This document shows, one piece after another, positions 7,819 through 17,155 of a stretch of DNA of 64,000 nt (position 1 is the stretch's first letter; every line of letters starts with the position of its first letter). Both the position numbers and the translations under genes were made by a program. The DNA comes from Pseudomonas sp. B33.4 (GTDB lineage Bacteria; Pseudomonadota; Gammaproteobacteria; Pseudomonadales; Pseudomonadaceae). The notes beneath the pieces were generated by a model, which saw only the letters and a list, made by a program, of their open reading frames with translations, did no database searches and was not told the DNA's origin. Location of the stretch: contig NZ_CP140706.1 in assembly GCF_034555375.1 (NCBI RefSeq), positions 1,479,001-1,543,000 of the forward strand, written 5' to 3'.

Positions 7819-8967
7819 ATGACCAGCACCTTTTTCATTCCGGCGGTAAACATCATGGGCAACGGTTGCCTCGACGAAGCCATGGTCGCGATCCGCAACT
7901 ATGGTTTTCGCAAAGCGCTGATCGTCACCGACGCGGGACTGGCCAAGGCGGGCGTGGCGACGATGGTCGCCGAGAAGCTGGCGATGCAGGACATCGATTC
8001 GGTGATTTTCGACGGCGCCAAACCGAACCCGAGCATCGCCAATGTCGAGTCGGGTCTGGGGCTGCTCAAGGAAAGTCGCTGCGATTTCGTCGTGTCGCTG
8101 GGCGGCGGTTCGCCGCACGACTGCGCCAAAGGCATTGCCCTGTGCGCGACCAATGGCGGACAGATCCGTGATTACGAAGGCATCGATCAATCGAGCAAGC
8201 CGCAACTGCCGCTGATCGCCATCAACACCACCGCCGGCACCGCCAGCGAGATGACGCGGTTCTGCATCATCACCGACGAATCGCGCCACGTGAAAATGGC
8301 CATCGTCGACCGCAACGTCACGCCGCTGCTGTCGGTCAATGACCCGGAGCTGATGGTTGCTATGCCCAAAGGCCTGACCGCCGCCACCGGCATGGATGCG
8401 TTGACCCACGCCATCGAAGCCTATGTCTCGACGGCCGCCAACCCGATCACCGACGCTTGCGCGCTGAAAGCCATGACTCTGATCAGCAACAACCTGCGCC
8501 TGGCCGTACGCGACGGCAGCGACCTCGCCGCGCGGGAAAACATGGCGTACGCGCAGTTCCTTGCCGGCATGGCTTTCAACAATGCCTCGCTTGGTTTCGT
8601 GCATGCGATGGCGCATCAACTGGGTGGGTTCTACGACTTGCCCCATGGCGTGTGCAACGCGGTGCTGCTGCCCCACGTGCAGACGTTCAATGCGCTGGTC
8701 TGCGCCGATCGGCTGACCGATGTTGCTCACGCCATGGGCGCCGACATTCGCGGTTTCAGCGCGGAAGAGGGCGCGCAGGCGGCGATCAATGCGATCCGCT
8801 GCCTGGCCAAAGATATCGAGATTCCCGTTGGCCTGCGCGAATTGGGCGCCAGACTCAGTGACATTCCGCTGCTCGCCAGCAATGCGCTGAAAGACGCCTG
8901 CGGTCTGACCAATCCTCGGGCGGCGGATCAGCGCCAGATCGAGGAGATTTTTCGTAACGCGTTTTGA
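7819..8967 (+). CDS. Iron-containing alcohol dehydrogenase
   Basis: 382 residues, full length for the group III Fe-ADH family. The NAD-binding motif [13 protein letters not shown] and metal-ligand region ([32 protein letters not shown]) are intact. It closely resembles YiaY/ErcA-type enzymes that oxidise or reduce short-chain alcohols and aldehydes with NAD(H). RBS AGGAGACGCAG precedes the ATG at 7819. It is a single gene; substrate specificity cannot be read from sequence. Confidence 0.9.
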   Translation: MTSTFFIPAVNIMGNGCLDEAMVAIRNYGFRKALIVTDAGLAKAGVATMVAEKLAMQDIDSVIFDGAKPNPSIANVESGLGLLKESRCDFVVSLGGGSPHDCAKGIALCATNGGQIRDYEGIDQSSKPQLPLIAINTTAGTASEMTRFCIITDESRHVKMAIVDRNVTPLLSVNDPELMVAMPKGLTAATGMDALTHAIEAYVSTAANPITDACALKAMTLISNNLRLAVRDGSDLAARENMAYAQFLAGMAFNNASLGFVHAMAHQLGGFYDLPHGVCNAVLLPHVQTFNALVCADRLTDVAHAMGADIRGFSAEEGAQAAINAIRCLAKDIEIPVGLRELGARLSDIPLLASNALKDACGLTNPRAADQRQIEEIFRNAF

Positions 8968-8996
8968 GAGACAAGGTCGGGTTGAATTATTGATGG

Positions 8997-9608
8997 TCAG
9001 GTTTTGCCCTTGCCCTTGCCTCCAGCGGTCACCGTAAACGTTCGAACACGGCCCCAGTCAGACACCGTCCCTTCGATGTTGTGAATAGCGGATGTCCGAT
9101 ACAGTCCGGGAGGTAAGGTAACCTGAGTACGCCATTGCTTGAGGGAGTCGACGTCGGCTTCGGCAATCACCTCTCCGTTGTCCAGATCGATAATGTTAAC
9201 GAAGCCACTAGCCTGTGTGACATCTCCTGAAAAGACCGGAACCGTATCTACCTGTGCTCCCTCTTTTGGTTCGAAAACCACCGGGACGTCGATTTCCGGC
9301 CGCAGTAGCACGGTATACCTGCGCGCCTCACTCCATTCTGACGTGACGCCATTCCACGTTTGGTGGGCCTTAATCCCCTGATCCCCTGGAGACTGGAGAC
9401 CGCTGATGCTAAACGCCCACCGTCCATAATCGCTGACCCGACCTCCACCGAGCGAATGCGTATTTTCAATGTTCCAAACCTGCACCAGAGCACCCGGTAT
9501 ACCGCTGCCGAGCAACAGTGTTGCAGGCCCGGTTGTGGTTTTCTCTCTGGGAAGAAGGATGATCGGTGGTGGCGGGGCCTTTCGTTTGCGTTTTGGCGGA
9601 GCACTCAT
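8997..9608 (-). CDS. Ig-like-fold repeat protein of unknown function
   Basis: 203 residues. After a basic, proline-rich start (PPKRKRKAPPPPIILLP) come about two beta-rich units of roughly 85 residues with bacterial Ig-like patterns: SGIPGALVQVWNIENTHSLG, then later FSGDVTQASGFVNIIDLDNG. Each unit ends in a W-R/YTV-like strand (VTSEWSEARRYTVL; VSDWGRVRTFTV). No signal peptide or membrane segment is seen. The ATG at 9608 follows GGGAGAAGAACA; the longer frame is non-coding. It is divergent from the delta-60-repeat gene, and the shared 219-nt intergenic region hints at common control. Function unknown. Confidence 0.7.
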   Translation of the reverse strand: MSAPPKRKRKAPPPPIILLPREKTTTGPATLLLGSGIPGALVQVWNIENTHSLGGGRVSDYGRWAFSISGLQSPGDQGIKAHQTWNGVTSEWSEARRYTVLLRPEIDVPVVFEPKEGAQVDTVPVFSGDVTQASGFVNIIDLDNGEVIAEADVDSLKQWRTQVTLPPGLYRTSAIHNIEGTVSDWGRVRTFTVTAGGKGKGKT

Positions 9609-9827
9609 TGTTCTTCTCCCTTCAAGCTGATTTGAAGCGAAACATTGGCACGGCGTAATTCGTTTCGAACCTGTAAGAACTACCAGTTTTTTAGCTTTTT
9701 TTGCTTGGTTGGTAATTTCATTTTCTTCTAAAAAACTGTCATTTCTGTCAGTTGTCTGGCATGGCTGCTTCGGATCGAATGCTCTGACAACGGGGGGCGA
9801 CTTCGATCTCTCAAGGAGCACACGACC

Positions 9828-11129
9828 ATGCCGAAAGCCATAGCATCCAAAGTATCGAAAGCCCGCAAAACAGCAAAAGTACAATCAGCGGGAGAGCTGG
9901 ATGATCGCTTTGGCCTGCGAACGCTGAATTTTCCCGGAGCGAGCAAGACCATTGGCCGTGGGGTGGCGATAACTCCGTCAGGGCAGATCATGGTCAGCGC
10001 AACCGTTGAGGTATCGGGGCTTTCGTATTTCGGCCTGGTGCGTCTGGATGCCAATGGAGATCGAGATCGGGACTTTGGTGATGACGGCTATCTTCGCGGC
10101 CAATTTGGCAGTGATCTGCTGTCGCAAGGCGGGCAGTTAATCGTTGATGCAAACGGTCGGATCTATCTGTGTGGTGTGATTGGCGTGATCAAAGACACGG
10201 CCATCGATTACCAACAGGTCATCGCCCGGTTCTTGCCCGACGGCTCGCCGGATACCGGGTTCGGCGACGATAAGAGCGGCTATCGGATTGTGCCGACGCG
10301 TATTCCTCTGCTGACAGGTGCTACGGGTGGGCGTCTGATTCTGGCGAAATCCACTCCTCAGGCAGCAGAGACGGACAGACTGTTGTTCGTGACCTCGCAA
10401 AAAGGCAGTGGATTGCTGACGCGGTTACATCTCGATGGCTCTGACGATTCATCGTTCGCTGACAACGGCTGGATTGTTCTGACGCTGCCACAGGTGGCGA
10501 TCACGTTGCTGGGGATCATCCAGCTGGGCAATGGGCTGATTCTGGTGTTTGGGAAAACACAAGTAACCAACCAGGGATTGGTCATGGCGTTCGACCACAC
10601 CGGAAAAGTCGCAGAAGCGTTTGGCAACAACGGGACATTGCTGTTGAACCTTCAAAAGGATAACAAGCCGCTCGAAAGCTCGGTCGAGCAGATCATTGTG
10701 CAAACGTCAGGGCGCTTACTGTTGATCGGATCGGCGGTCGAAGCGTCGGCAGGGGACAAGTTCCAGCATGCCTTCATCAGCGCGATCAACTACGCCGGCC
10801 AGATGGATGAAACGTTCAACGGTAACAACCCTGTTATCACCGCTGCGACAGGAGTACTCGATCTCAAAGGCTGGAAAGCAGGGCTTGCGCTGGATGACAG
10901 CGCTGGCAAACGGATCGTCACGGGCGGACAGACCTCGGACGGCGAACGACGGTTACTCACGGGAGGCTTTTTGATCGACGGCGCCGTGGATCCGGCATTT
11001 GATGTAAAAGGCGCGGCTGCTATCGAGTGGATTGCGCAGGACGCCTGTCTGCAGGATTCGTCGATGCTGGTGCTGGGGCAGAGCAATGAATCCGCTCACT
11101 TGGTGCGATTGCTGACAGCGGCGAGCTGA
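9828..11129 (+). CDS. Delta-60 repeat protein
   Basis: 433 residues made of about six repeats of 50-70 residues, each ending in a motif like GLVRLDANGDRDRDFGDDGY, IARFLPDGSPDTGFGDD, LTRLHLDGSDDSSFADNGW or VMAFDHTGKVAEAFGNNG. This is the delta-60 repeat (TIGR02608) pattern, predicted to form a beta-propeller-like structure. There is no signal peptide; the N-terminus is basic (MPKAIASKVSKARKTAK). RBS AAGGAGCACACGACC. Divergent from the Ig-like protein gene. Biological role unknown. Confidence 0.78.
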   Translation: MPKAIASKVSKARKTAKVQSAGELDDRFGLRTLNFPGASKTIGRGVAITPSGQIMVSATVEVSGLSYFGLVRLDANGDRDRDFGDDGYLRGQFGSDLLSQGGQLIVDANGRIYLCGVIGVIKDTAIDYQQVIARFLPDGSPDTGFGDDKSGYRIVPTRIPLLTGATGGRLILAKSTPQAAETDRLLFVTSQKGSGLLTRLHLDGSDDSSFADNGWIVLTLPQVAITLLGIIQLGNGLILVFGKTQVTNQGLVMAFDHTGKVAEAFGNNGTLLLNLQKDNKPLESSVEQIIVQTSGRLLLIGSAVEASAGDKFQHAFISAINYAGQMDETFNGNNPVITAATGVLDLKGWKAGLALDDSAGKRIVTGGQTSDGERRLLTGGFLIDGAVDPAFDVKGAAAIEWIAQDACLQDSSMLVLGQSNESAHLVRLLTAAS

Positions 11130-11138
11130 CGGGCAGGT

Positions 11139-12299
11139 TCATCGCATTTTCGGTGTGAACCGCACGCAGAGCATCGTGCCGACAGCGAGCAACGTGCACA
11201 GCAGCGACAGGCGCCAGGCTTGTGGGCTGGCGATCAGACTGGCCATCGCACCAATGATTGCCGCCATCAATTGATGAATGAACCCACTCAGTGCCATCGC
11301 ATAAGCACCGGCAATCGGCGCACTATCGTTGGCACGGGACAGGCTGATCGGGTAGTTCAACGATTGGCCGAACACGGCCACGCAATACGGCAGCCAAAAC
11401 AGTAGTGCGATGGAACTGGCCGTCAGACTGCCCAGCAACATCACGCTGCTACCGGCCAATACCAAACCTGCGCCGACCGTCATCAACCACGCCTGACCGG
11501 TGCGCAGCACGAAGTGATTGACCGCCAGCGCGCCGAGAAAATAGGCAGCGCTGATGGGCCAGCCGAGCAGTCCGTAATCCGCCGACGACCACGCGAATGG
11601 CCCCTGCAGTATCAGTGGCGCCGCAGTGTTGAATGCGATGATCACTCCGTAGCCCAAGCCACCGGCCAGAGCCGGCAGCAGAAACCCCCTGTGCAACAGA
11701 ATTTGCCGATAAGCCGACCACGATGAGGCGCTGGCCGGTTCGTCAGCCATCGCTGGGAAAGTGACTCGCGCCACAATCAGCGCCATCAACAGGCTCGTCA
11801 CACCGAGCAAGTAGAAAATCGCTTGCCAGCCCAGTGTCACCTCGATGAGCGAGCCCGCATATTGGCCGATGCCCAGCGCCACCACGAACGAAATCGAAAT
11901 CCATGACAACGCCTTGGCCAGCAGATCGCCGCGAAAGCTGTCGCGGATCAGCACCCGCGCCATCACCGAAATACCGCTGGCACCGACGCCTTGCATCAGT
12001 CGCAGCAGCAAAAACGCTTCAAGCGTCGAACCCGACGGCAACGCCAGATTGGCCACCCCGTAAATAACCAACGCCGCCAATAGCACCGGTTTGCGTCCGA
12101 TGCGCTGGGCCAGACTGCCCCAGAACAACATCGGCAGCGCCATGCCGATCAGGTACAGCGACAACCCCCACGACACCAGCGCAGGTTCCGCACCCAGATA
12201 AAGGGCGATCTCCGGTAATGCCGGCAAATAAACACTCATGCCCAACTGGGCGAGAAAAACCGTGCTGCAGGTGATCAGGAGGGTGACGCTGGCGTTCAT
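11139..12299 (-). CDS. MFS transporter, Bcr/CflA-like drug efflux type
   Basis: 386 residues with 12 predicted membrane segments. The MFS motif between helices 2 and 3 is visible as GSLAQRIGRKPVLL, and the segment LMQGVGASGISVMARVLIRD is typical of Bcr/CflA drug:proton antiporters. It starts 15 nt after the stop of the AONS-type synthase gene and is transcribed with it, so it may export the product of that enzyme. It ends close to the convergent delta-60-repeat gene. Confidence 0.85.
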   Translation of the reverse strand: MNASVTLLITCSTVFLAQLGMSVYLPALPEIALYLGAEPALVSWGLSLYLIGMALPMLFWGSLAQRIGRKPVLLAALVIYGVANLALPSGSTLEAFLLLRLMQGVGASGISVMARVLIRDSFRGDLLAKALSWISISFVVALGIGQYAGSLIEVTLGWQAIFYLLGVTSLLMALIVARVTFPAMADEPASASSWSAYRQILLHRGFLLPALAGGLGYGVIIAFNTAAPLILQGPFAWSSADYGLLGWPISAAYFLGALAVNHFVLRTGQAWLMTVGAGLVLAGSSVMLLGSLTASSIALLFWLPYCVAVFGQSLNYPISLSRANDSAPIAGAYAMALSGFIHQLMAAIIGAMASLIASPQAWRLSLLCTLLAVGTMLCVRFTPKMR

Positions 12300-12314
12300 G
12301 ACTCGTCCCTGTTT

Positions 12315-13580
12315 TCAGTCGTCGACATTGCCACGGTGGATGCGCAACAGCCCGGTGATCACTTCACAGAAGCGCCGAATCAGCGCCGGCGGCATGTCCG
12401 CACGCAGGGTTATACGGATGGCTGCCTTGCCTTGTGCGACCACCGGGAAAAATACCGCGCTGGTGAAAAATCCCTGTTCGGCCAATTCACTGGCAATACG
12501 ATTGGCCACGGCAGCCTGTCCGCATTTGATCAACCGAATGGCCATGTTGCTGTGGCATTGTTCGGTGCTGATCAGGCTGTCGAAGAGGCGGATATTAGCC
12601 TCAAGATTGCTTTGCAGCGTGGCGAACTCGGCGCTGCGATGCAGGCGGATCGACGCTCTGCCGGCACCGATCGCCGCGCAGTTGAGACTCTGCGACCAGT
12701 TGCTAGGCCCGCCGTAGCGCTGAATCAGCGTTTTTTGTCGCCCGTTGCCCAGCATCACCAACCCGCCGCTGGCGCCAAACGACTTGGCCAGTGACGCGAC
12801 GATCAGGCAGTCCTCCTCCAGTGCCGCCATCCGTGGCCGAACGAGGCCGGCGCCATGCTGACCGACAGCGGACAACGCGTGGGAGTCATCCAGATAAAGA
12901 AACATCCCGTAGCGCTCCTTCAAATACAGCAGGTCTTCCATGTTGGCGACGCCACCCATGCTGTACGCGCCGTCAGCGACATACGCCACGCGGCCGTATT
13001 GCTGGCATGCGCGCTCGAGGAAATCCATGTCGTTATGCGGCGCAGTCACCACGCGGGTTTCATCGGCACACGCGGCCTTCAAATGACTCATCGAATAATG
13101 CGCGTGACGGTCAAACACCATTACCGGTGGCCGGCCTTCGGTGAAGATGCCGCTGGCCAGCAATGGCAGGATTCCAGCGCTGGCGGCGCTGCAAGACAAG
13201 GTGCTCAGGCAGACGGCGTCGAACAGTTGCGACAATTCGCTCTCGTATTGCTCGAGAATCGCCAGTTTGCAGCGGTTTTTCGAGTTGGCAACCCGCAGGC
13301 TGCCGGTTTCGCGTAACGCGGTGATGGCGCCTTCGAGCAATGCAGGGTGATGGTCGAGACCAAGGTATGAGGTCGTACAGAAATGATGGAATTCACGTCC
13401 ATACTGATCAAGCAGGTGGTTGGGGCTCTTCACTTCGACATTGAGGCCGGCGACTTTGCTCTGCTCGGCGATGTCCCAATCATAGTCGGCCAGGGCGATG
13501 ATTTTGCGGAAATTGGAATACAGATTGGGCGTGTGCAACGGAAGATTCACAGGCGACATTCCTTGAGCGTAGCGATCCAT
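12315..13580 (-). CDS. Alpha-oxoamine synthase (AONS family), PLP-dependent
   Basis: 421 residues. It has the fold-type I PLP signature of the BioF/KBL/CqsA group: the Schiff-base lysine in VASLAKSFGASGGL (Lys266), the Asp-His pair in YLDDSHALSAVG, and YLGLDHHPALLEGA near the N-terminus. Family enzymes condense an amino acid with an acyl-CoA or acyl-ACP and release CO2. No biotin, haem or threonine-catabolism genes are adjacent. Instead it sits upstream of an MFS efflux gene, which points to a secreted alpha-aminoketone or signal rather than a housekeeping product. Start: a TTG at 13592 and ATGs at 13580 and 13559 are all possible; 13580 is chosen without a strong ribosome site. Confidence 0.82.
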   Translation of the reverse strand: MDRYAQGMSPVNLPLHTPNLYSNFRKIIALADYDWDIAEQSKVAGLNVEVKSPNHLLDQYGREFHHFCTTSYLGLDHHPALLEGAITALRETGSLRVANSKNRCKLAILEQYESELSQLFDAVCLSTLSCSAASAGILPLLASGIFTEGRPPVMVFDRHAHYSMSHLKAACADETRVVTAPHNDMDFLERACQQYGRVAYVADGAYSMGGVANMEDLLYLKERYGMFLYLDDSHALSAVGQHGAGLVRPRMAALEEDCLIVASLAKSFGASGGLVMLGNGRQKTLIQRYGGPSNWSQSLNCAAIGAGRASIRLHRSAEFATLQSNLEANIRLFDSLISTEQCHSNMAIRLIKCGQAAVANRIASELAEQGFFTSAVFFPVVAQGKAAIRITLRADMPPALIRRFCEVITGLLRIHRGNVDD

Positions 13581-13823
13581 GGGGTGTTGCAATTTGTGTG
13601 TATTGCCAGACTTTACAGAGCGAAAAGCTCAGCAAAAATCGGCTGTTTCCGCGAATCCTGAGAGGCTACGGAGTTTTGTTTGTAGGGCGAAGCGACGAAA
13701 GTCTGTCGAGTAATCACCTTTCTGACGTGGGCGAAATCGGGCAATCCTGCCGCCACTGACCAACCCCGGTCAGTGAGCCCGACCGGCTGATGACGGACCT
13801 GAGTTCAACGAAATCTCGCCCGA

Positions 13824-13844
13824 GCGTTCGCATTTCGCGAACGC
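13824..13844. promoter_or_regulatory. Inverted repeat GCGTTCG-N7-CGAACGC upstream of CoA-transferase remnant
   Basis: 7-nt perfect arms, GCGTTCG and CGAACGC, separated by CATTTCG. It lies about 85 nt upstream of the decayed CoA-transferase start and resembles a dimer-binding operator, possibly left from the original promoter. The remaining stretch 13593-13927 shows no gene that I can support. Confidence 0.45.
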
Positions 13845-13927
13845 TCATTGCCGAGAGAAGATTGGATTCTTCGCTTGGCGTTCCTCTAGCCTTGGCCACC
13901 TATTCCAAGAACAAGAGGTACTCTGCG

Positions 13928-14086
13928 ATGACTGCCCCCTTGAGTGCGATCAAAGTGATCGAGATTGGCACCCTGATCACCGCGCCGTTTGCCGCGCGCA
14001 GCTTGCCGGATCTGCTGGGCCACGAAGTGCCCGGTCAACTGGCTAAGGCCGGACGCAACTGCGACCTGCACCCGATCCCCACCTGA
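13928..14086 (+). pseudogene. CaiB/BaiF-type CoA-transferase, N-terminal remnant
   Basis: Begins MTAPLSAIKVIEIGTLITAP and continues FAARSLPDLLG, closely matching the N-terminal strand-loop of type III (CaiB/BaiF) CoA-transferases, which run to about 400 residues. After about 30 residues the similarity dissolves and the frame stops at 14084-14086, 52 residues in all. A ribosome site and an upstream inverted repeat are still present. This looks like the 5' end left after a large internal deletion. Confidence 0.72.
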
Positions 14087-14101
14087 ACACACACATTCCC
14101 C

Positions 14102-14127
14102 TGTGTGCGAGCTTGCTCGCGAAGACT
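14102..14127. repeat. Solitary REP half (GTGTGCGAGCTTGCTCGCGAAG)
   Basis: A single imperfect copy of the TTCGCGAGCAGGCTCGC class, without a partner arm, just downstream of the CoA-transferase remnant. Confidence 0.65.
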
Positions 14128-14162
14128 GACTTCCGGTCACTGAAAATCATCGATTCAAACGA

Positions 14163-14650
14163 TCATCCAGGAGCCACTGCATTCCTCTCAAACACCCCAC
14201 CAAACTGAATCAACACCACCCCGGCAATCAATAACAGCGCGCCCGACACCCGCGATACCGTCAGTTGTTTTTCAACCAGCCCGAACCACCCGAAGTGATC
14301 CAGCACCATCGAAGCAATGACTTGCCCAGCCAACGCCAGCGCGACAAACCCTGAAGCGCCAAGCTTGGGCAACAACACTACCGCCAACGCCACAAAACAC
14401 ACGCCAAACGCACCCCCGGCCCACATCCACAATGGCGCCTTGCTGATAAACGCCAACGACGGCAACGGCAAACGCAACGCCATAATCACCGGCAACAGCA
14501 CCAACACGCTGACCAGCAACGACGCCAATGTCGCCCACAACGGATGTCCCAGCCCACGCGCCAGATTGCTGTTGATCGCACTCGAAACGGCACCACGGCC
14601 CCGGCAAACGCGGCCAGCACCAACAATCCGGCCCACTGCAACGTACTCAT
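14163..14650 (-). pseudogene. YdcZ/DUF606-type DMT transporter, frameshifted
   Basis: Two overlapping frames encode one family protein. From the ATG at 14650 the frame reads MSTLQWAGLLVLAAFAGAVV then PF. Near 14581-14586 it shifts, and the family sequence continues in the next frame as SAINSNLARGLGHPLWATLA to the stop at 14163. The joined product would be about 160 residues with five hydrophobic segments, as in YdcZ (DUF606). A single missing base just after the CCGTTTC codons explains it, for example a lost A in a CAG codon. It is a recent mutation or a sequencing error, since the rest is intact. Divergent from the LysR gene. Confidence 0.75.
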
Positions 14651-14736
14651 CTCGATTCTCCAACAGATTTTTCTGGACTCTAGAGTATTCGTCGCGCAGA
14701 TTTAAATTCCGTTTCATCATCCAGAACATGCATCAG

Positions 14737-15639
14737 ATGAATGATCTGCGCCGCATCGACCTCAACCTGTTGGTGATCCTCGACGCCTTGCTCAGCGAGC
14801 AACACGTCACCCGCGCCGCCGAGCGTCTGCACCTCAGTCAACCGGCGGTCAGCCATGCACTGGCGCGGTTGCGCGACCTGCTCGGTGATCCGTTACTGGT
14901 GCGTGCCGGTTCAAGCCTTGTGCCCACCGCGCGAGCGCTGGAACTGGTCGCGCCGCTGACCGAAGCGCTGGCCCAGGTGCAATCGCTGCTGGCGCCGAAC
15001 ACCTTCGATCCGGCCAGTGCGCATCGGACCTTTCGCGTGGCGATGTCGGACTATGGCGCGGCGATCATTCTGCCTACGCTGATCCGCACTCTGCGCCGGG
15101 AGGCACCGGGCATCGACCTGCAAATCAGCCATGCCAGCCGCGAAGGCATGCTGGAAGGCGTGCTCAATGGCGATATCGACGTCGCTGCCGGCGTCTTCCC
15201 GGAAATGCCCCACGAACTGCGTAGTTCGGTGCTGTTTGAAGAGCGCTACGTCTGCCTGCTGGATCGCCAGACGCTGCCGGCCAACGGTGTGCTGGATTTG
15301 CCGAGCTACCTGTCGCGGCCGCACGTACTGCTGGAAATGCGCGGCAGCGGCACACCAGAAATCGAGCGCGCATTGACGTCTCTGCGTGAACGTCGCCGCG
15401 TCGCGATCAGCCTGCCGCACTGGAACGTCGCGCCGCAGTTCATCAGTGGCACGGATCTGATTCTTACGGTGTCTTCACGCAGCGTGCGTGAGATTGATCA
15501 GCGTGAACTGATCGTGGTGCCGCCGCCGTTCGAGATTGCGCCGTTTACGTTTGTGCTGGCGTGGCATAAGCGCAGGGGTGGGGATCAGGCGTTGAACTGG
15601 TTGAATCGAACGATTGAGCAAGGGATAGTGCGCGGCTGA
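14737..15639 (+). CDS. LysR-family transcriptional regulator
   Basis: 300 residues. The N-terminal winged HTH (about residues 5-65; DLNLLVILDALLSEQHVTRA, LHLSQPAVSHALARLRDLLG) is followed by a LysR substrate-binding domain (about 95-295) of the NodD/PcpR type. An ATG at 14728 is an equally possible start; 14737 matches the usual MNDLRRIDLNLL beginning. It is divergent from the frameshifted YdcZ-like transporter gene, its most probable target. The inducer is unknown. Confidence 0.87.
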   Translation: MNDLRRIDLNLLVILDALLSEQHVTRAAERLHLSQPAVSHALARLRDLLGDPLLVRAGSSLVPTARALELVAPLTEALAQVQSLLAPNTFDPASAHRTFRVAMSDYGAAIILPTLIRTLRREAPGIDLQISHASREGMLEGVLNGDIDVAAGVFPEMPHELRSSVLFEERYVCLLDRQTLPANGVLDLPSYLSRPHVLLEMRGSGTPEIERALTSLRERRRVAISLPHWNVAPQFISGTDLILTVSSRSVREIDQRELIVVPPPFEIAPFTFVLAWHKRRGGDQALNWLNRTIEQGIVRG

Positions 15640-15661
15640 AAAAATAATCAAGGAGCGGGAA

Positions 15662-16396
15662 GTGACAGTGAAGTCTGGCTGGATCGGGTGTGCGGTATTG
15701 TGCGGATGGTTGCTGGCGGGGCAGGCATTTGCTGATTGCACACCGGCACCCACGGCGCATGAGATGGATTTTTCACTCTGCAAGGACTGGCCGGCGTATC
15801 CCGGGCTGACGCTAACCGCTGCCGCCCATTTCTCGCCCGATCCGGTGTATGGCGAGTCAGAGACTATTGGGCTTTACGATCTGCGTTTGGCCTTGGTGGC
15901 GAGCGCAGACTCGCAGCCGCTAGCGAGCTTCTATCAGCCCTCGGCATTCTCTGTTGATGCCATCGCGCTGGACGAACTGAAATTCGATACCGCCCGCTAT
16001 AAGCTCGCGCCGCAATTGCAGGTCTTTGGCGTGCGGGTACGGTTTAAAGGTTCTTCGCGGGTGAATCCTCTGGATGAAACCTGGTTGTCGCTCTATGTGA
16101 AAGATGGCAACGCATTGCGTCCGGTCATGGATCGGCTGGTGATGTATGAATATGGCGGGGAGTGGGATGGCAATTGTGCGGGAGAGCGCTACGAGACTAC
16201 GCGAACCGTGGCGCTGGCCAAGACCAGCAGCCATGGCTATGCCGACCTGATGATCAAAACGATCCGTAGCTCGACCGTTGGCGAGGGCGAAGGCGAGGCG
16301 TGTGTATCCAATACCGTCACGCAAAAACCGGTCTTGACGACACTTCGCTATGACGGCAAAAACTACGTAATGCCTGAAGATTTCAAAGGCCTCTAA
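15662..16396 (+). CDS. Secreted protein of unknown function, paralogue A
   Basis: 244 residues starting at GTG (15662), with AAGGAGCGGGAA just upstream. A signal peptide (about residues 1-24; cleavage after GQAFA) predicts a periplasmic or secreted location. The mature protein has four cysteines that match positions in the next gene's product (near CTPAP, SLCKDWPAYPG, WDGNCAG and EACVSNTV), suggesting two disulfides. Shared blocks include DTARYKLAPQ, LSLYVKDGNALRPV and a C-terminal LRYDGKNYVMPEDFKGL. I do not recognise the family. It is the first of a tandem pair formed by duplication. Confidence 0.75.
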   Translation: MTVKSGWIGCAVLCGWLLAGQAFADCTPAPTAHEMDFSLCKDWPAYPGLTLTAAAHFSPDPVYGESETIGLYDLRLALVASADSQPLASFYQPSAFSVDAIALDELKFDTARYKLAPQLQVFGVRVRFKGSSRVNPLDETWLSLYVKDGNALRPVMDRLVMYEYGGEWDGNCAGERYETTRTVALAKTSSHGYADLMIKTIRSSTVGEGEGEACVSNTVTQKPVLTTLRYDGKNYVMPEDFKGL

Positions 16397-16425
16397 GACA
16401 GATTTTTTCTACTCAAGGAAGAACA

Positions 16426-17151
16426 ATGATTTCGCGTATCACCTTGCTGGGCTCTTTCATCGCAATGGGTCTTTTAACGACAACCGCCCAAGCCCAGGCC
16501 GCCTGCCAGACCAAAGACTTCGACGGCAAATCCCTGTCGCGCTGCAAAGTCTGGCCGGCCGTGCAGAACCAGGCGATTGCGGTTAAATCGACTTATCTTG
16601 CCGACGCCGGCGGCGATGATGCCGGGGTCTTCGATCTGGATCTGTCGATCGTCAACGCCAGCACTTACAACCCCATCGCCACTTACCGTAAACCGGGCGC
16701 TTACAACTCCGATGCCGTGCGCTTTGAGGATCTGCGCATCGACACGGCGCGCTATCGATTGGCGCCGGAAGTTCGCGCTTTCGGCCTGCGTTCAAAGTTC
16801 GTGCACAGCTCCCACGCCATTCCCTACGAGAAAACCGATCTGGCGTTGTATGTGCGCGAAGGCAATGAGTTGCGTCCGGTGCTGGAGGGCTTGGTGGTTG
16901 CCAAGAGCAATGGCGAGTTCATGAATGATTGCGAAGGCTACACAAAGACGATTCGCCGAACCGTCGAGATCGGCTCTTCCAGTCATCATGGTCTGGCCGA
17001 TTTGATTGTCACCACCAGCGGCAGCAAAATGAAAAACACCCAGTCGGGTAAAGAGTGCGTTTCTAATACCACCCGCCTGAAGCAAAAACAGATCACCCTG
17101 ACCTACGACGGCGAACAATACACCGTCCCCGAAGACCTCAGAGGTTACTGA
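16426..17151 (+). CDS. Secreted protein of unknown function, paralogue B
   Basis: 241 residues with a signal peptide ending TTTAQAQA. It aligns along its whole length with the preceding gene's product: [60 protein letters not shown] and [17 protein letters not shown]. All four cysteines are conserved. RBS AAGGAAGAACA. The pair lies 29 nt apart and the fosA-like gene begins 4 nt after this stop, so all three may be cotranscribed. Function unknown. Confidence 0.75.
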   Translation: MISRITLLGSFIAMGLLTTTAQAQAACQTKDFDGKSLSRCKVWPAVQNQAIAVKSTYLADAGGDDAGVFDLDLSIVNASTYNPIATYRKPGAYNSDAVRFEDLRIDTARYRLAPEVRAFGLRSKFVHSSHAIPYEKTDLALYVREGNELRPVLEGLVVAKSNGEFMNDCEGYTKTIRRTVEIGSSSHHGLADLIVTTSGSKMKNTQSGKECVSNTTRLKQKQITLTYDGEQYTVPEDLRGY

Positions 17152-17155
17152 CCCG

